Assembly: GCA_903845195.1 (NCBI GenBank)
Contig: CAIMWO010000024.1
Location: 1-64,000 of the forward strand
Length of the DNA stretch: 64,000 bases
Source: an uncultured Phycisphaerales bacterium
GTDB lineage: Bacteria > Planctomycetota > Phycisphaerae > WQYP01
Direction of reading: 5' to 3'
The translations under genes were made by a program, and so were the position numbers. Numbering within the stretch: the first letter of the stretch is position 1; each line of letters opens with the position of its first letter. This document shows, one piece after another, positions 1 through 8,441 of this stretch. The notes under the pieces are model-generated. The model was not told the DNA's origin. It searched no databases and worked only from the letters and a program-made list of their open reading frames with translations.

Positions 1-123
1 CGCCTCCGCCGCGCCGCCTTGAACATGCTCCAACGCGAGACCACCCGCAAGATCTCGATCCGCGCCAAACGTCTCCGCGCCGGCTGGGACCACAACTACC
101 TGCTACTCATCCTTCAAACTTGA
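1..123 (+). CDS. Transposase C-terminus, ISAs1 family (5' end outside window)
   Basis: An open frame enters from the left edge and stops with TGA at 121-123, giving 40 residues. The segment RRAALNMLQRETTRK followed by KRLRAGWDHNYLL matches the typical end of ISAs1-family DDE transposases (an ALNLLKRE-like stretch, then AGWDHDYLL), which cut and join DNA for element movement. The catalytic core lies outside the window, so it cannot be seen whether the element is intact. No terminal inverted repeat was recognised after the stop. The family call is from memory of the C-terminal signature. Confidence 0.65.
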   Translation, partial: RLRRAALNMLQRETTRKISIRAKRLRAGWDHNYLLLILQT

Positions 124-168
124 GAATGCGATTGCCCTGCATGGCACAGCGATAAGCCGAAGCCGAGC

Positions 169-396
169 TCACATCGGCGTCTTGATGCCCATCGCGCGAA
201 CCACGCACCATTTTTTGCGGGCTTCATATAGTGCAAACAGCCCCCCTACCGTACAAACCGCGGCGATGATCCAGAGCCACCAGGTCGCCAGCCACCATGC
301 GAGAATTGCGGCAAGTGCGGCAAGAAGGAGATTGGCGGTGCCCCAGATACGCCGCGCAAATGCTCCCCGCGCATCGATATTGCACACTAAGGCCAT
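169..396 (-). CDS. Small inner-membrane protein, YgaP-like (DUF2892)
   Basis: This 75-residue protein starts at the ATG at 394-396, preceded by AGGAG six bases upstream; longer upstream extensions of the frame run antisense to the TPR gene and are not believed. It opens with CNIDARG, has two hydrophobic segments (about residues 22-38 and 40-57), and ends with WCVVRAMGIKTPM. The opening CNID and the closing WCxxRAxGxxTP are hallmarks of the DUF2892/YgaP-type membrane domain, in which two helices are joined by a tight turn. The cellular role of stand-alone members is unknown. It lies between a transposase end and a divergently transcribed TPR gene. Confidence 0.8.
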   Translation of the reverse strand: MALVCNIDARGAFARRIWGTANLLLAALAAILAWWLATWWLWIIAAVCTVGGLFALYEARKKWCVVRAMGIKTPM

Positions 397-528
397 GGAT
401 GCTCCTGTTTCCCGGCACGACCGGCGTGATTGTTCGCACCATTCTAGGCGAAGTTCGAGATGGCGGTTGCTCAATGCGCACGTAGTTGAGAAAATAGAGC
501 GCTTCGAAAGACCACGAGAGGAATACCG

Positions 529-1344
529 ATGAAGAAAGAGTACATTGTGCTGGGCGGGCTGGCTGGGGTCGCCATCGTGGGGGGACTCGTCTATGCCATT
601 GTCAATACGGCAGGCCAGCAGCGCGACACGCAAAGGCAGTTGGACGAAATCAAGAAACAAATGGCGATGCACGAACCAACATCCGCTCCGGCTGCGACCG
701 CTCCTGAAGTACGACCCTCTATTATTGTGGGAAGTACGACGCAGAATGGGCCGGTCCTGTCGCACGAAAAGGCCATTCACGATGTGCTGACCGAGGGGTT
801 TCATCTGTTGGATGCGCGCGATCCGAAGAAAGCGGAAACGGCTGCCCAGATCTTCCGCGAAGGCATTGAAAAGGTGGATGGGAAGAACGTCGATTTTTAC
901 CGCGGGTTGGGGCGGGCGCTGATTATTTCGCACCACTATCAGGATGCCGTGGCCGCGTTTGTAGAAGGGCGCAAGATCGATCCGTCGAATGCCGAGCTTT
1001 CCAGCGGAATGGGGTGGGCGTATTGGAATGGGAAAGATTACTACCACGCCAAGCAGGCGTGGGAAGAGGCGATCAAGATCAATCCGAAGTCGATTGACGC
1101 GTGGATGGCGATGTCGTGGGTATACCTGGGGCTCAAGGATCGGGACAAGGCCATCACGGGGTTCCGGGTGCTGCTGGATTCCGGAACGTCGGATCGAATC
1201 GATTGGAAGAATGGGTTGGCGATGGCGCGGGCCAGTAACTTCGATATCACCCAGATTCGCTCGCAGTTTCCGCTGCCGGATCCGGAGTTGTTTAGCGCCC
1301 CTGCGACGACGAACAGTTCAGCAACATCGCCGGCAACACATTGA
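529..1344 (+). CDS. Membrane-anchored TPR protein
   Basis: A 271-residue protein. One N-terminal hydrophobic helix (about residues 5-27) after MKKEY anchors it or directs export. A short Gln/Arg-rich coiled stretch and an Ala/Pro-rich linker follow, and then tetratricopeptide repeats (about residues 120-220) with the usual spacing of A, Y/W, G and DP/NP residues, e.g. GRKIDPSNAELS and EEAIKINPKSIDAW. TPRs are protein-binding scaffolds, so partners cannot be named. AGAGGAA eight bases before the ATG supports the start. The gene diverges from the DUF2892 gene, and a strong hairpin lies downstream. No enzymatic domain was seen. Confidence 0.8.
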   Translation: MKKEYIVLGGLAGVAIVGGLVYAIVNTAGQQRDTQRQLDEIKKQMAMHEPTSAPAATAPEVRPSIIVGSTTQNGPVLSHEKAIHDVLTEGFHLLDARDPKKAETAAQIFREGIEKVDGKNVDFYRGLGRALIISHHYQDAVAAFVEGRKIDPSNAELSSGMGWAYWNGKDYYHAKQAWEEAIKINPKSIDAWMAMSWVYLGLKDRDKAITGFRVLLDSGTSDRIDWKNGLAMARASNFDITQIRSQFPLPDPELFSAPATTNSSATSPATH

Positions 1345-1402
1345 CGGCTCGCCGAGACTCGGGTGAGATGATCTCTGATGCTTTGAATGCCTACCAAAAG
1401 AA

Positions 1403-1426
1403 GCAGGCCAGCTTGCGCTGGCCTGC
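1403..1426. terminator. Strong hairpin between convergent genes
   Basis: A perfect 10-bp stem (1403-1412 with 1417-1426, GC-rich) closes a TTGC loop in the gap between the TPR gene (plus) and the small membrane-protein gene (minus). It is followed on the plus strand by a short T-containing run, GGTTTCATTT. Its position between convergent stops suggests a bidirectional terminator; the U-tract is weak. Confidence 0.6.
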
Positions 1427-1485
1427 CCATGGTTTCATTTATGATGCGGCTCATCCTCCAGGGATGACTTCTCCGCAGAACGCTT

Positions 1486-1782
1486 TCAGGTGGCACTGGG
1501 TTTCTTCGAGGGCCGTCCGTAGATGAAGCTCATCGCGGTCATCGTGGCAAAGAGCACGAGGAAAATGCAGCAGATCTGGAAGGCCACATTAACGATATTG
1601 ACTGTGCCCTGCTGCAACTGAACCATGCGATTGTAGAGAAAGAGAATGGTTGCAGCCAAGGCGAAGAGAGCGGACCAGCGGACGTAACGGGGACGCAAGG
1701 CGAGCCAGCGCTGGGCCATTTCATCCTGCGACATGGTGCTGAGACGTCTTTCGACCGCGCTCTTCCGTTTTTTCGTAGCCAT
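1486..1782 (-). CDS. Small two-helix membrane protein of unknown function
   Basis: A 98-residue protein. I chose the ATG that begins MATKKRKS (1780-1782) because GAGGGT lies just upstream; an in-frame ATG seven codons earlier has no ribosome site. The N-terminus is basic, followed by an amphipathic MAQRWLALRPRYVRW stretch and two hydrophobic helices (about residues 38-52 and 64-85). No family was recognised. It lies upstream of amt on the same strand order but is separated from it by a hairpin, so co-transcription is doubtful. Confidence 0.6.
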   Translation of the reverse strand: MATKKRKSAVERRLSTMSQDEMAQRWLALRPRYVRWSALFALAATILFLYNRMVQLQQGTVNIVNVAFQICCIFLVLFATMTAMSFIYGRPSKKPSAT

Positions 1783-1818
1783 AATACCCTCGCTATGGAT
1801 CATTGGGTTCTTGGGAAA

Positions 1819-1848
1819 GGCTGGCCGGACATTGCTGCCCGGCCAGCC
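1819..1848 (-). terminator. Hairpin downstream of amt
   Basis: A perfect 10-bp stem (1819-1828 with 1839-1848) with a 10-base loop lies about 30 bases past the amt stop. Read on the minus strand it is followed by CTTTCCCAA, a weak T-run. It probably ends amt transcription. Confidence 0.55.
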
Positions 1849-1880
1849 AAGGATTCACAATTCACCTACAGGCCTCAAAC

Positions 1881-3662
1881 TTAGACCTTCGCGGGGAGCG
1901 GAGTCGACATTTCCGAATGCGACATGGTGGTCTTGAGTTCGAAGTCCGGGTAGGCCAAGGCGCCCATTTCGGGGATATCGGCTCCCTGGAGTTCGGTTTC
2001 GCGCGACACCCGCATCGGAATGATCAGGTTGCTGATCTTGAACCAGATGAAGGAGAGGCCGCCGCCGAGCACGATGCAGGTCACGCCGCCGATGGCCTGG
2101 GCACCGAGCTGACCCCAGCCCATGTGCGAGAACCAAGCGACGCCCGGAGCGACGCTGCCGATGGGCATGATGCCCACGACATTGTTGGCAAAGCCGTCCG
2201 CAGTTACGCCAGACCAACCGCCACCGTATTCGCCAGTGGAGAAGAGGCCGACGCACAGCACACCGAAGAGGCCGTTGACGCCGTGAACCGAGACAGCACC
2301 GACGGGATCATCCACGCCCATGTTATCCCAGAAGAAGACAGCGTAGACGACCAGGACGCCGGCGATCAGACCGATCACGACCGAACCCAGCGGGCTTACG
2401 AAGCCAGACGGTGCGGTGATGGCGACGAGGCCGGCCAGCATGCCGTTGCACATCATCGATGGATCGGGCTTGCCGAACTTGAGCTGCATGACGACCATCG
2501 AAGCAAGGGCGGCCGCGACACCGGCGAGCATCGTGTTGACCACGACGAAGCTGATGCGGAGGTCGGTACCAGCCAGGGTCGAGCCGGGGTTGAAGCCGAA
2601 CCAGCCGAAGGCCAGGACGAAGGTGCCGCCCATGACCATCGGGAGATCGTGGCCAGGGATCGCCACGGCCTTGCCGTTGACGAACTTGCCGATACGAGGC
2701 CCGATGACGATGGCACCGATCAGGCCGATGATACCGCCCATCAAGTGCACGACACCCGAACCTGCGAAGTCGACATAACCATGACCCAGACCGGCCTTGA
2801 CGCCGAGCTGCGCCAGCCAGCCGCCGCCCCAAGCCCAGCATCCGAAGATGCAGTAGGGAAGTGCGACGAAGAGGCCGTAGAGGCAGAAGTTACCCCAGCG
2901 CCACCGTTCGCACATCGTGCCGGTGGGGATGGTGGCAGTGGTGTCCATGAACACCATCATGAAGAAGAAGAGGGCGAGGACGGAGACATCGGAGCAGCCG
3001 TTGAGGAAGAAGCCCTTGGTGCCCAGAAGCGTCCAGCCGTTCACGACCCATCCGGAGTTCAGCACAGCAGTGCCAGGTCCAAGCGAGCTGTACCAGCCGG
3101 GAGCGACCGGTCCGTTAAACCAGTTACCCCAGCCGATGGCGAAACCATAGGCCCAGAACGCGATGCAACCCAGCGGGTAGATCATCATGTTCATGGCGAA
3201 GGTGTGGCCGGCGTTTTTGGCGCGGGTCAGACCGGTTTCAACCATGGCGAACCCGAGCTGCATGAACATGACCAGGAAGCCTTCAATCAGCACCCAGACC
3301 ATGTTGATGGAGAAGAGGTTGTGCGAGATACGATCGTAGAGATCGGCGGTGGTGAGTTTCGAGGGATCATCACCCTTGGTATCCATGGAGGGCGTTGCCC
3401 ATACGCCGGCACTGGCTCCGGTGGGATCGACATCCGAGAGGCCGGTCCAATACGAATTGGGCTTGGCGTTGGCGGCCGGAGCAGCGGCTGTTGCTGCGGC
3501 CGGCGCGGCGACCTCTGCGGCCGGCGCTGTCGTGGTTTGCGCCCACGAGATCAAGGGGACTACGAGCAAAGCAAGAAGAAGCGCACAAGCTGTGGCCTTC
3601 AAGCGGCGAGTCAAACCGAATTTCGGCTTCTTTCGCCAGAGAATAGGACGCGGGGTCTTCAC
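1881..3662 (-). CDS. amt: Ammonium transporter (Amt/MEP/Rh family)
   Basis: Conducts ammonium across the inner membrane through a trimeric channel. I place the start at the GTG at 3660-3662 (593 aa), because AAAAAGGAG lies seven bases upstream; an ATG 12 codons earlier would put that ribosome site inside the coding region. The N-terminus carries a basic segment, a signal-like hydrophobic helix and an Ala/Pro linker (to about residue 65). The eleven-helix Amt core follows. The pore histidine pair is visible in DFAGSGVVHLMGG and SVHGVNG, and the conserved NGMLAGLVAIT and DDPVGAVSVHG are present. At 593 aa it is longer than the usual ~400-450, the excess being mostly N-terminal. No glnK/glnB gene is adjacent, unlike in many bacteria. 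Confidence 0.95.
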   Translation of the reverse strand: MKTPRPILWRKKPKFGLTRRLKATACALLLALLVVPLISWAQTTTAPAAEVAAPAAATAAAPAANAKPNSYWTGLSDVDPTGASAGVWATPSMDTKGDDPSKLTTADLYDRISHNLFSINMVWVLIEGFLVMFMQLGFAMVETGLTRAKNAGHTFAMNMMIYPLGCIAFWAYGFAIGWGNWFNGPVAPGWYSSLGPGTAVLNSGWVVNGWTLLGTKGFFLNGCSDVSVLALFFFMMVFMDTTATIPTGTMCERWRWGNFCLYGLFVALPYCIFGCWAWGGGWLAQLGVKAGLGHGYVDFAGSGVVHLMGGIIGLIGAIVIGPRIGKFVNGKAVAIPGHDLPMVMGGTFVLAFGWFGFNPGSTLAGTDLRISFVVVNTMLAGVAAALASMVVMQLKFGKPDPSMMCNGMLAGLVAITAPSGFVSPLGSVVIGLIAGVLVVYAVFFWDNMGVDDPVGAVSVHGVNGLFGVLCVGLFSTGEYGGGWSGVTADGFANNVVGIMPIGSVAPGVAWFSHMGWGQLGAQAIGGVTCIVLGGGLSFIWFKISNLIIPMRVSRETELQGADIPEMGALAYPDFELKTTMSHSEMSTPLPAKV

Positions 3663-4273
3663 TAGAAAACTCCTTTTTCTGGATTCCCCCAAGAACATGC
3701 GTGTAACACTCGGGCATCTTGGGGACTCGATGCCCGCCGCCGCTTATCGGAGGCCACCGCGACTGTCGCGGCAACTCATCTCAACATTGCTGGATAGGGA
3801 TTAGGAACCCGATCTCAAGAAACCCTCAATACAAAGGCGATGCCACAGGGCGCCACGAACGTCCGGGAACCTGCCCGGAGACGAGCCCTGCCCCCCTCAA
3901 AGTGGCAAAAATCGGGCGTTCACTATCAAAAAAGAAAGTAGAAGAAATACTACGGTATATCCCGTTACCGTGGCAGACGGCCAGAGCACGTGATGCTTAA
4001 TTGAGCGGCACACCCCACCAACGCACGGGTACTAACCCATCTGCCTAGAAACCGAGCAATCGTATTTTTCTAAAGAGTTGATTTCTAATTACGAATGAAA
4101 TGGGCGGGGCGATGCTCCCCACAATTACAACCTAAGGCGATGTGAACACGTATTTTATAGCTATTATAAAGAATCAGTGGACCGCCCCCGTCCGCCATGG
4201 CGCGGCTTCGCCGGGCAGGGCGAGATGAAGACGAGCCTACCGATGCCCAACCCAGCAAACCATTTACGTCCTC
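3663..4273. other. 611-bp intergenic region upstream of amt and downstream of the HEAT gene
   Basis: No convincing gene was seen. It should hold the amt promoter (minus strand). Visible elements are a short palindrome CCGCGA-CTG-TCGCGG at 3757-3771, an inverted repeat at 3952-3971, and a GGGGCGATGCTCCCC hairpin near 4096-4112. The 3900-4190 part is more AT-rich than its surroundings. A sigma-54-like match at 3830-3845 was judged too weak. Confidence 0.5.
3952..3971. promoter_or_regulatory. Inverted repeat, possible operator for amt
   Basis: ACGGTA (3952-3957) and its exact reverse complement TACCGT (3966-3971) are separated by 8 bases. The repeat lies about 290-310 bases upstream of the amt start in an AT-rich stretch. 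The dyad size suits a dimeric regulator, but no cognate regulator or promoter was identified, so a function is only inferred. Confidence 0.25.
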
Positions 4274-5791
4274 TCACTGCCCAGGTGCAGGGAGGTTCCC
4301 GCCGTCGTCCGGCTCCATCACTTCGGACTCGCTAATGAAGTACAGCATCAGCGGGGATACCAACGACGAATTTACATTGCCTTTGACTTGTGCAGTCACC
4401 AGAGCCTTTGTTCCATCGGAACTCGCCTTAAGCGACTCGACAATCTCCACGAGCGACTTGAGCGTGTTGGCCTTCTGGGCGCTCTGCAGCATCCGCTGAA
4501 TGCCGTCGCTCCAAACTTTGATCGTCGAGGCCACCACATCGGCATCTTTGCCCTGACCGGTTAGGGTGAACTTGATCAGATCCTTCTCCCGGCTGGTGGT
4601 CAGGGTGAACGTGTCGATGCCGGTGAAGGCGATTTCCTTCTTGATCGCATCGCTCAGAATGCCGGCGGCCCAGATCATGCATTTGGTATCGACGTCCTTC
4701 ATCAGTGCCGCCAGAGCTGAATTTTCGGCAATGCCACCCTTGCCGGTCTTCAGGGCGGTCAGCAAACCGTCAAGAGCCGCGGTTTTCAGCGTTTCATTGG
4801 GCGCGCTCGAAAGGATCAGTTGGTGATCGGAAACGAACGCCAGGGAAAACTCGCGTTCCATGGAGATGACGGTGACGCCGTCGCGGGCTTCTTTCTTGAA
4901 TCGCGGACTGCCCCCGGCGAGCGTTTCCAGGGCCTCGATGACTGCCGCCCGATCATACTGCCCGCGTGCCACGAACGACGCCCATCCCTTGTCGGGCCCG
5001 ACATCCTGTGCCACGGCCAGCGTCAGCCCGTCAATACGTATATTGCCGACGCGATCGGCGATTTCCAGCACTTGCGAGGTAATCTTGGTAATCACCTTAT
5101 CCTTGCCCTTGGCGATGCGGTCTTTCATCGCTTCGGGCGAATTCTTGACGGCTTCCTCAACCATCGCATCAATCGTGACGGGCTTCTCTCCTGTAGGGGT
5201 CGCACGAATCTGCGCCACGATGCCGGTGTCCTTGGGAAGAATATTGAAATCCGCTTCGAGGCTTTTGGCAGCCATTGGACGCGTCCAGGCCTTGCCCTCG
5301 ATCGCCGCTAATGCGCGCTGGGCATACTCCCCGACAAACGGTTCCTTGGAATCGACCAGCGTTTTGAGCAGCGGCACTGCGGCGGCTTCTTTACGCTCTC
5401 CCAGCGTACGAACAGCCATCAAACGCCGCACCTGCCGGTCGCGGGCGTGCGATGCAAGCTGCGTCAGAATATCCTTGGCGGTGGCTGCCACCTCCGGATC
5501 TTTCGAGTCCTGAGCGGCCTTCAGCGGTTCTATGGCCGCCGGGCCCATGGTCAGGAGCTTTTTGCGAGCCTCTTCACGCACGGGGAATTCTTCCGACTGC
5601 AGATTCTTAATCAGATCGGCGACGGCCTCAATTTTCTCGTCCGGGCCGGCATCTTTCTGCAATTGTTCGACGGACACCGTCACGTTCTTGGCTTTCCAGT
5701 AGGCATCGACGCTGACGAAATCGAGTAGATCCTGTCCCCCCTGGCCCAGGATAATGAAGAGCATGACGAAGTATTCCATGCCGAACATCAT
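4274..5791 (-). CDS. HEAT-repeat protein, probably exported or membrane-associated
   Basis: A 505-residue protein starting at ATG 5789-5791 with AGGAGA seven bases upstream. The N-terminus (MMFGMEYFVMLFIILG) is hydrophobic and may act as a signal or anchor. Residues about 50-165 form HEAT-like helical pairs: a VREEARKKLLTMGPAAIEPL unit, then a unit around LGERKEAAAVPLLKTLVDSKEPFV. The C-terminal ~320 residues show alternating strands and helices with no domain I recognise. HEAT repeats mediate protein contacts. The gene stands alone between the amt region and copA, which diverges from it. Confidence 0.7.
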   Translation of the reverse strand: MMFGMEYFVMLFIILGQGGQDLLDFVSVDAYWKAKNVTVSVEQLQKDAGPDEKIEAVADLIKNLQSEEFPVREEARKKLLTMGPAAIEPLKAAQDSKDPEVAATAKDILTQLASHARDRQVRRLMAVRTLGERKEAAAVPLLKTLVDSKEPFVGEYAQRALAAIEGKAWTRPMAAKSLEADFNILPKDTGIVAQIRATPTGEKPVTIDAMVEEAVKNSPEAMKDRIAKGKDKVITKITSQVLEIADRVGNIRIDGLTLAVAQDVGPDKGWASFVARGQYDRAAVIEALETLAGGSPRFKKEARDGVTVISMEREFSLAFVSDHQLILSSAPNETLKTAALDGLLTALKTGKGGIAENSALAALMKDVDTKCMIWAAGILSDAIKKEIAFTGIDTFTLTTSREKDLIKFTLTGQGKDADVVASTIKVWSDGIQRMLQSAQKANTLKSLVEIVESLKASSDGTKALVTAQVKGNVNSSLVSPLMLYFISESEVMEPDDGGNLPAPGQ

Positions 5792-5983
5792 GAGCGATCT
5801 CCTGAAGAAATGTGATTGTGGCCAACGTTAATCGGGGGCAGGGGGTGGGTCAAATTTTCGGGGTGACGGGCGGACCGGCGGAAGAATCGGCGAACGCGTC
5901 CGACTTTCCTATGGCTTGATTCTTGTTTCCAAATTCCTCGTCCAGCGGATGCCGGGGGAAAAATCCTCTATAATGATGTAACG

Positions 5984-8353
5984 ATGAGCACCACAAATCT
6001 GACGTTGCACATTGAGGGAATGACTTGCGGGGCGTGCGTTGCGCGGGTGGAGGGGGCGCTCAAGGGTGTGCCGGGCGTTACAAGTTGTGCTGTGAATCTC
6101 ACCACCAACATGGCGTCGGTATCGCTGGATACGTATTCGGCCAAGGCCCAGGGACTCAAGACGCCGGAGACGGTGCACGAAGCAGTTCTGGATGCGGTGG
6201 AGCGTGCAGGCTATCGCGGACATCTTCTGGAAGGCGCTGCCGCCGATACCATGCGGGCGGTGGCGATGGAGGGGGCGAAGCATGAACAGGTAGTGAAGCG
6301 GCGACTGGTGATCGGCGCCTTGGCGGCGATACCGGTGGTGTTAATCGATCTGTTTCACTCGCGGCTGCTCGATATTCACTCGCCGCAGGGCCTGCAAGCG
6401 CTGACCATCGCACAGGTGGTGCTGGCTACCATCGTGATGCTGACGACGGGAGTGCCGTTCTTTATCGGGGCGTGGCGGGCGGTCAGGCATGCCTCGGCGA
6501 ACATGGATGTGCTGGTGGCATTGGGCAGCGGCGTGGCGTACGTCTATTCGATCGTCGTGATAGTGCTGCAATGGGGCCAGCATGCCAGCGGTGACATGCC
6601 GATGCACAATGAACTGCATGCAGCGGTAACCATTGTGGTGTTGGTGACGTTGGGGAAATTCCTCGAAGCTCGGGCCAAGAAGCGGGCCGCCTCCGCTGTC
6701 GCCGGGCTAGCCACGCAATCGGCCGAAACCGCCACACGCATCCGCCTGGACGGAAAACTCGAAACCATTCCCGCCCACCTGATCAACGTCGGCGATCGCA
6801 TCCAGGTCGTCGCCCACCAGAATCTCCCCGTCGACGGCATGGTCATCGAAGGCGCCGGCTCTATCGATCAATCGCTTCTCACCGGCGAATCGATGCCTAT
6901 CGAATTGCTCGTGCCGCGAAATCCTTATCCCCATGCCCGTCCCAGCAACATCCAGTTGCCCGGCGGCGCTCTGCTGCTCGATGGCCGCATCGTCATCGAA
7001 GCGACCAGCACCGCCGCCACCAGCACGGTGGCGAAGATCCTCGAACTCGTAAACACGGCCCAGGCCAGCAAGACGAAAATTCAGGGGCTGGCCGATCGTG
7101 TCGCCGGAATCTTCGTGCCGATCGTTCTGGTTCTCGCCGCCATCAACTTCGCCGCTTGGATGTGGGCTACCGGCGACTTTGGCAAGGCGATGATGACCAC
7201 GATCGCCACCATTGTCATCGCCTGCCCCTGTGCCATGGGGTTGGCCACGCCGACGGCCATCACCGTCGCCATGGGCCGCGCGGCCAAGATGGGCATCCTT
7301 TTCACCCAAGCCACCGCGCTCGAAACGGCCCGAACCATTCGCACCGTCCTGTTCGATAAGACCGGCACGCTCACCGAGGGCCGCCCCGAAGTGACCGAAG
7401 TCGTCGGCAATGCAGCACTCCACATTCAGAGCTCCGAAGTAATTCGTCTGGCGGCATCGCTGGAACAATATAGCGAGCACCCCCTGGCCAAGGCGGTGGT
7501 CGAGTATGCCCAGATGAACGGCGTCGTGGTCAGCGAACCCCAATCCTTCCGCAGCGTTCCCGGCGGCGGAATCAAGGCCAGATTGAGCAGCGGCGGCCAG
7601 CGCGATCTGGCGGTCGGATCGATTCAGTTCATGGAAACACTTCACGTGGCCGTGGATGCGGCACAAGCCGCGACACTGGCGGATCGCGGGATGATGGTGA
7701 TCGTGCTGGGGGACATCGGCGCCGGCAAGGCGCTCGGGCTGATCGGCTTGCGCGACACCTTGCGAAAGGGCGTGGCGGGAACACTCACCGAGTTGCGCCG
7801 CCGCGGCATCCGCGTAGGCGTCGTCTCCGGCGATACCGAGACGGCCGTGCGCGGGACGCTCGAAGGTTTGGAAATCGACTTGGTGATTGCCGGCGTGCGA
7901 CCCGAGGAAAAGGCCGCGGTCGTCGAAGACGCCAAGAAATCCGCCGCCGGCAACGGACAGGCATTGGCGGGTGTGGCGTTCGTGGGTGATGGAATCAATG
8001 ATGGCCCGGCGCTGGCCGCGGCAGACCTGGGAATCGCCATGGCCGGCGGGACGCAAATCGCCAAATCCGCCGGCGATGTCATCCTGACCAACAATGAACT
8101 GCGAAATGTTCCCGCGGTGCTGGAACTGTCGCACAAGACGCTCCGCATCATCAAGCAGAATTTATTCTGGGCGTTTGCCTACAATGTAGCAGCCATCCCG
8201 CTGGCCATGGCCGGATGGCTCTCGCCCGGATTCGCCGCGGGCGCCATGGTGCTCAGCAGCCTGACGGTCGTGGGCAATGCGCTGCGATTGTATGGCGGAG
8301 CCGGAAGCAAGAATAAAGAAGCAAGAAGCACGAAAGACGAAATGGCGGATTAA
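5984..8353 (+). CDS. copA: Copper-translocating P1B-type ATPase
   Basis: Uses ATP to export Cu(+) from the cytoplasm. In order: one heavy-metal-associated domain with GMTCGAC near residues 11-17, the membrane helices, the actuator motif LLTGESMP, the ion-site CPC in IACPCAMGLATP (Cys at about 414 and 416), the phosphorylation motif DKTGTLTEG (Asp about 458), SEHPLAK, and the hinge GDGINDGPAL. The length, 789 aa, is usual. An extra segment of roughly ten residues follows TGESMP (PRNPYPHARPSNIQ). The last ~14 residues (KNKEARSTKDEMAD) coincide with a dispersed DNA repeat. Base usage changes abruptly at about 6660, inside the gene: G-rich wobble before, C-rich after. No CopZ chaperone or CueR/CsoR regulator is adjacent. 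Confidence 0.95.
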   Translation: MSTTNLTLHIEGMTCGACVARVEGALKGVPGVTSCAVNLTTNMASVSLDTYSAKAQGLKTPETVHEAVLDAVERAGYRGHLLEGAAADTMRAVAMEGAKHEQVVKRRLVIGALAAIPVVLIDLFHSRLLDIHSPQGLQALTIAQVVLATIVMLTTGVPFFIGAWRAVRHASANMDVLVALGSGVAYVYSIVVIVLQWGQHASGDMPMHNELHAAVTIVVLVTLGKFLEARAKKRAASAVAGLATQSAETATRIRLDGKLETIPAHLINVGDRIQVVAHQNLPVDGMVIEGAGSIDQSLLTGESMPIELLVPRNPYPHARPSNIQLPGGALLLDGRIVIEATSTAATSTVAKILELVNTAQASKTKIQGLADRVAGIFVPIVLVLAAINFAAWMWATGDFGKAMMTTIATIVIACPCAMGLATPTAITVAMGRAAKMGILFTQATALETARTIRTVLFDKTGTLTEGRPEVTEVVGNAALHIQSSEVIRLAASLEQYSEHPLAKAVVEYAQMNGVVVSEPQSFRSVPGGGIKARLSSGGQRDLAVGSIQFMETLHVAVDAAQAATLADRGMMVIVLGDIGAGKALGLIGLRDTLRKGVAGTLTELRRRGIRVGVVSGDTETAVRGTLEGLEIDLVIAGVRPEEKAAVVEDAKKSAAGNGQALAGVAFVGDGINDGPALAAADLGIAMAGGTQIAKSAGDVILTNNELRNVPAVLELSHKTLRIIKQNLFWAFAYNVAAIPLAMAGWLSPGFAAGAMVLSSLTVVGNALRLYGGAGSKNKEARSTKDEMAD
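8301..8343 (-). repeat. Dispersed CTTGCTTCTTG-type repeat, copy 1 (inside copA 3' end)
   Basis: The reverse complement reads CTTCTTGCTTCTTTATTC followed by TTGCTTC. It matches copy 3 (35383-35420) in about 24 of 26 bases and copy 2 (24271-24305) less well. Here it forms the last codons of copA, so the repeat seems to have supplied the C-terminal tail. Confidence 0.5.
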
Positions 8354-8441
8354 GGTCTGCCCCTTGCCGCTCAATTCTTCCATTCCACACTGGCGTAACG
8401 ATGATTCCGCGTGGTATGGTTACATCGGAGGCGATAATTTC

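Noticed and set aside
1803-3665. A 620-residue open frame on the plus strand opposite amt.
   Set aside because: It is rich in Asp/His/Glu in a pattern set by the antisense of a hydrophobic transporter. Amt itself is complete with all motifs.
3830-3845. A sigma-54-like promoter for amt (TGGCAT-N5-TTGTA on the minus strand).
   Set aside because: The essential GC at -12 is GT and the spacing is only just right; a chance match cannot be excluded.
6707-8134. A 475-residue minus-strand open frame opposite copA.
   Set aside because: The plus strand carries every P-ATPase motif; the antisense frame has no family features and is a result of C-rich wobble bases.
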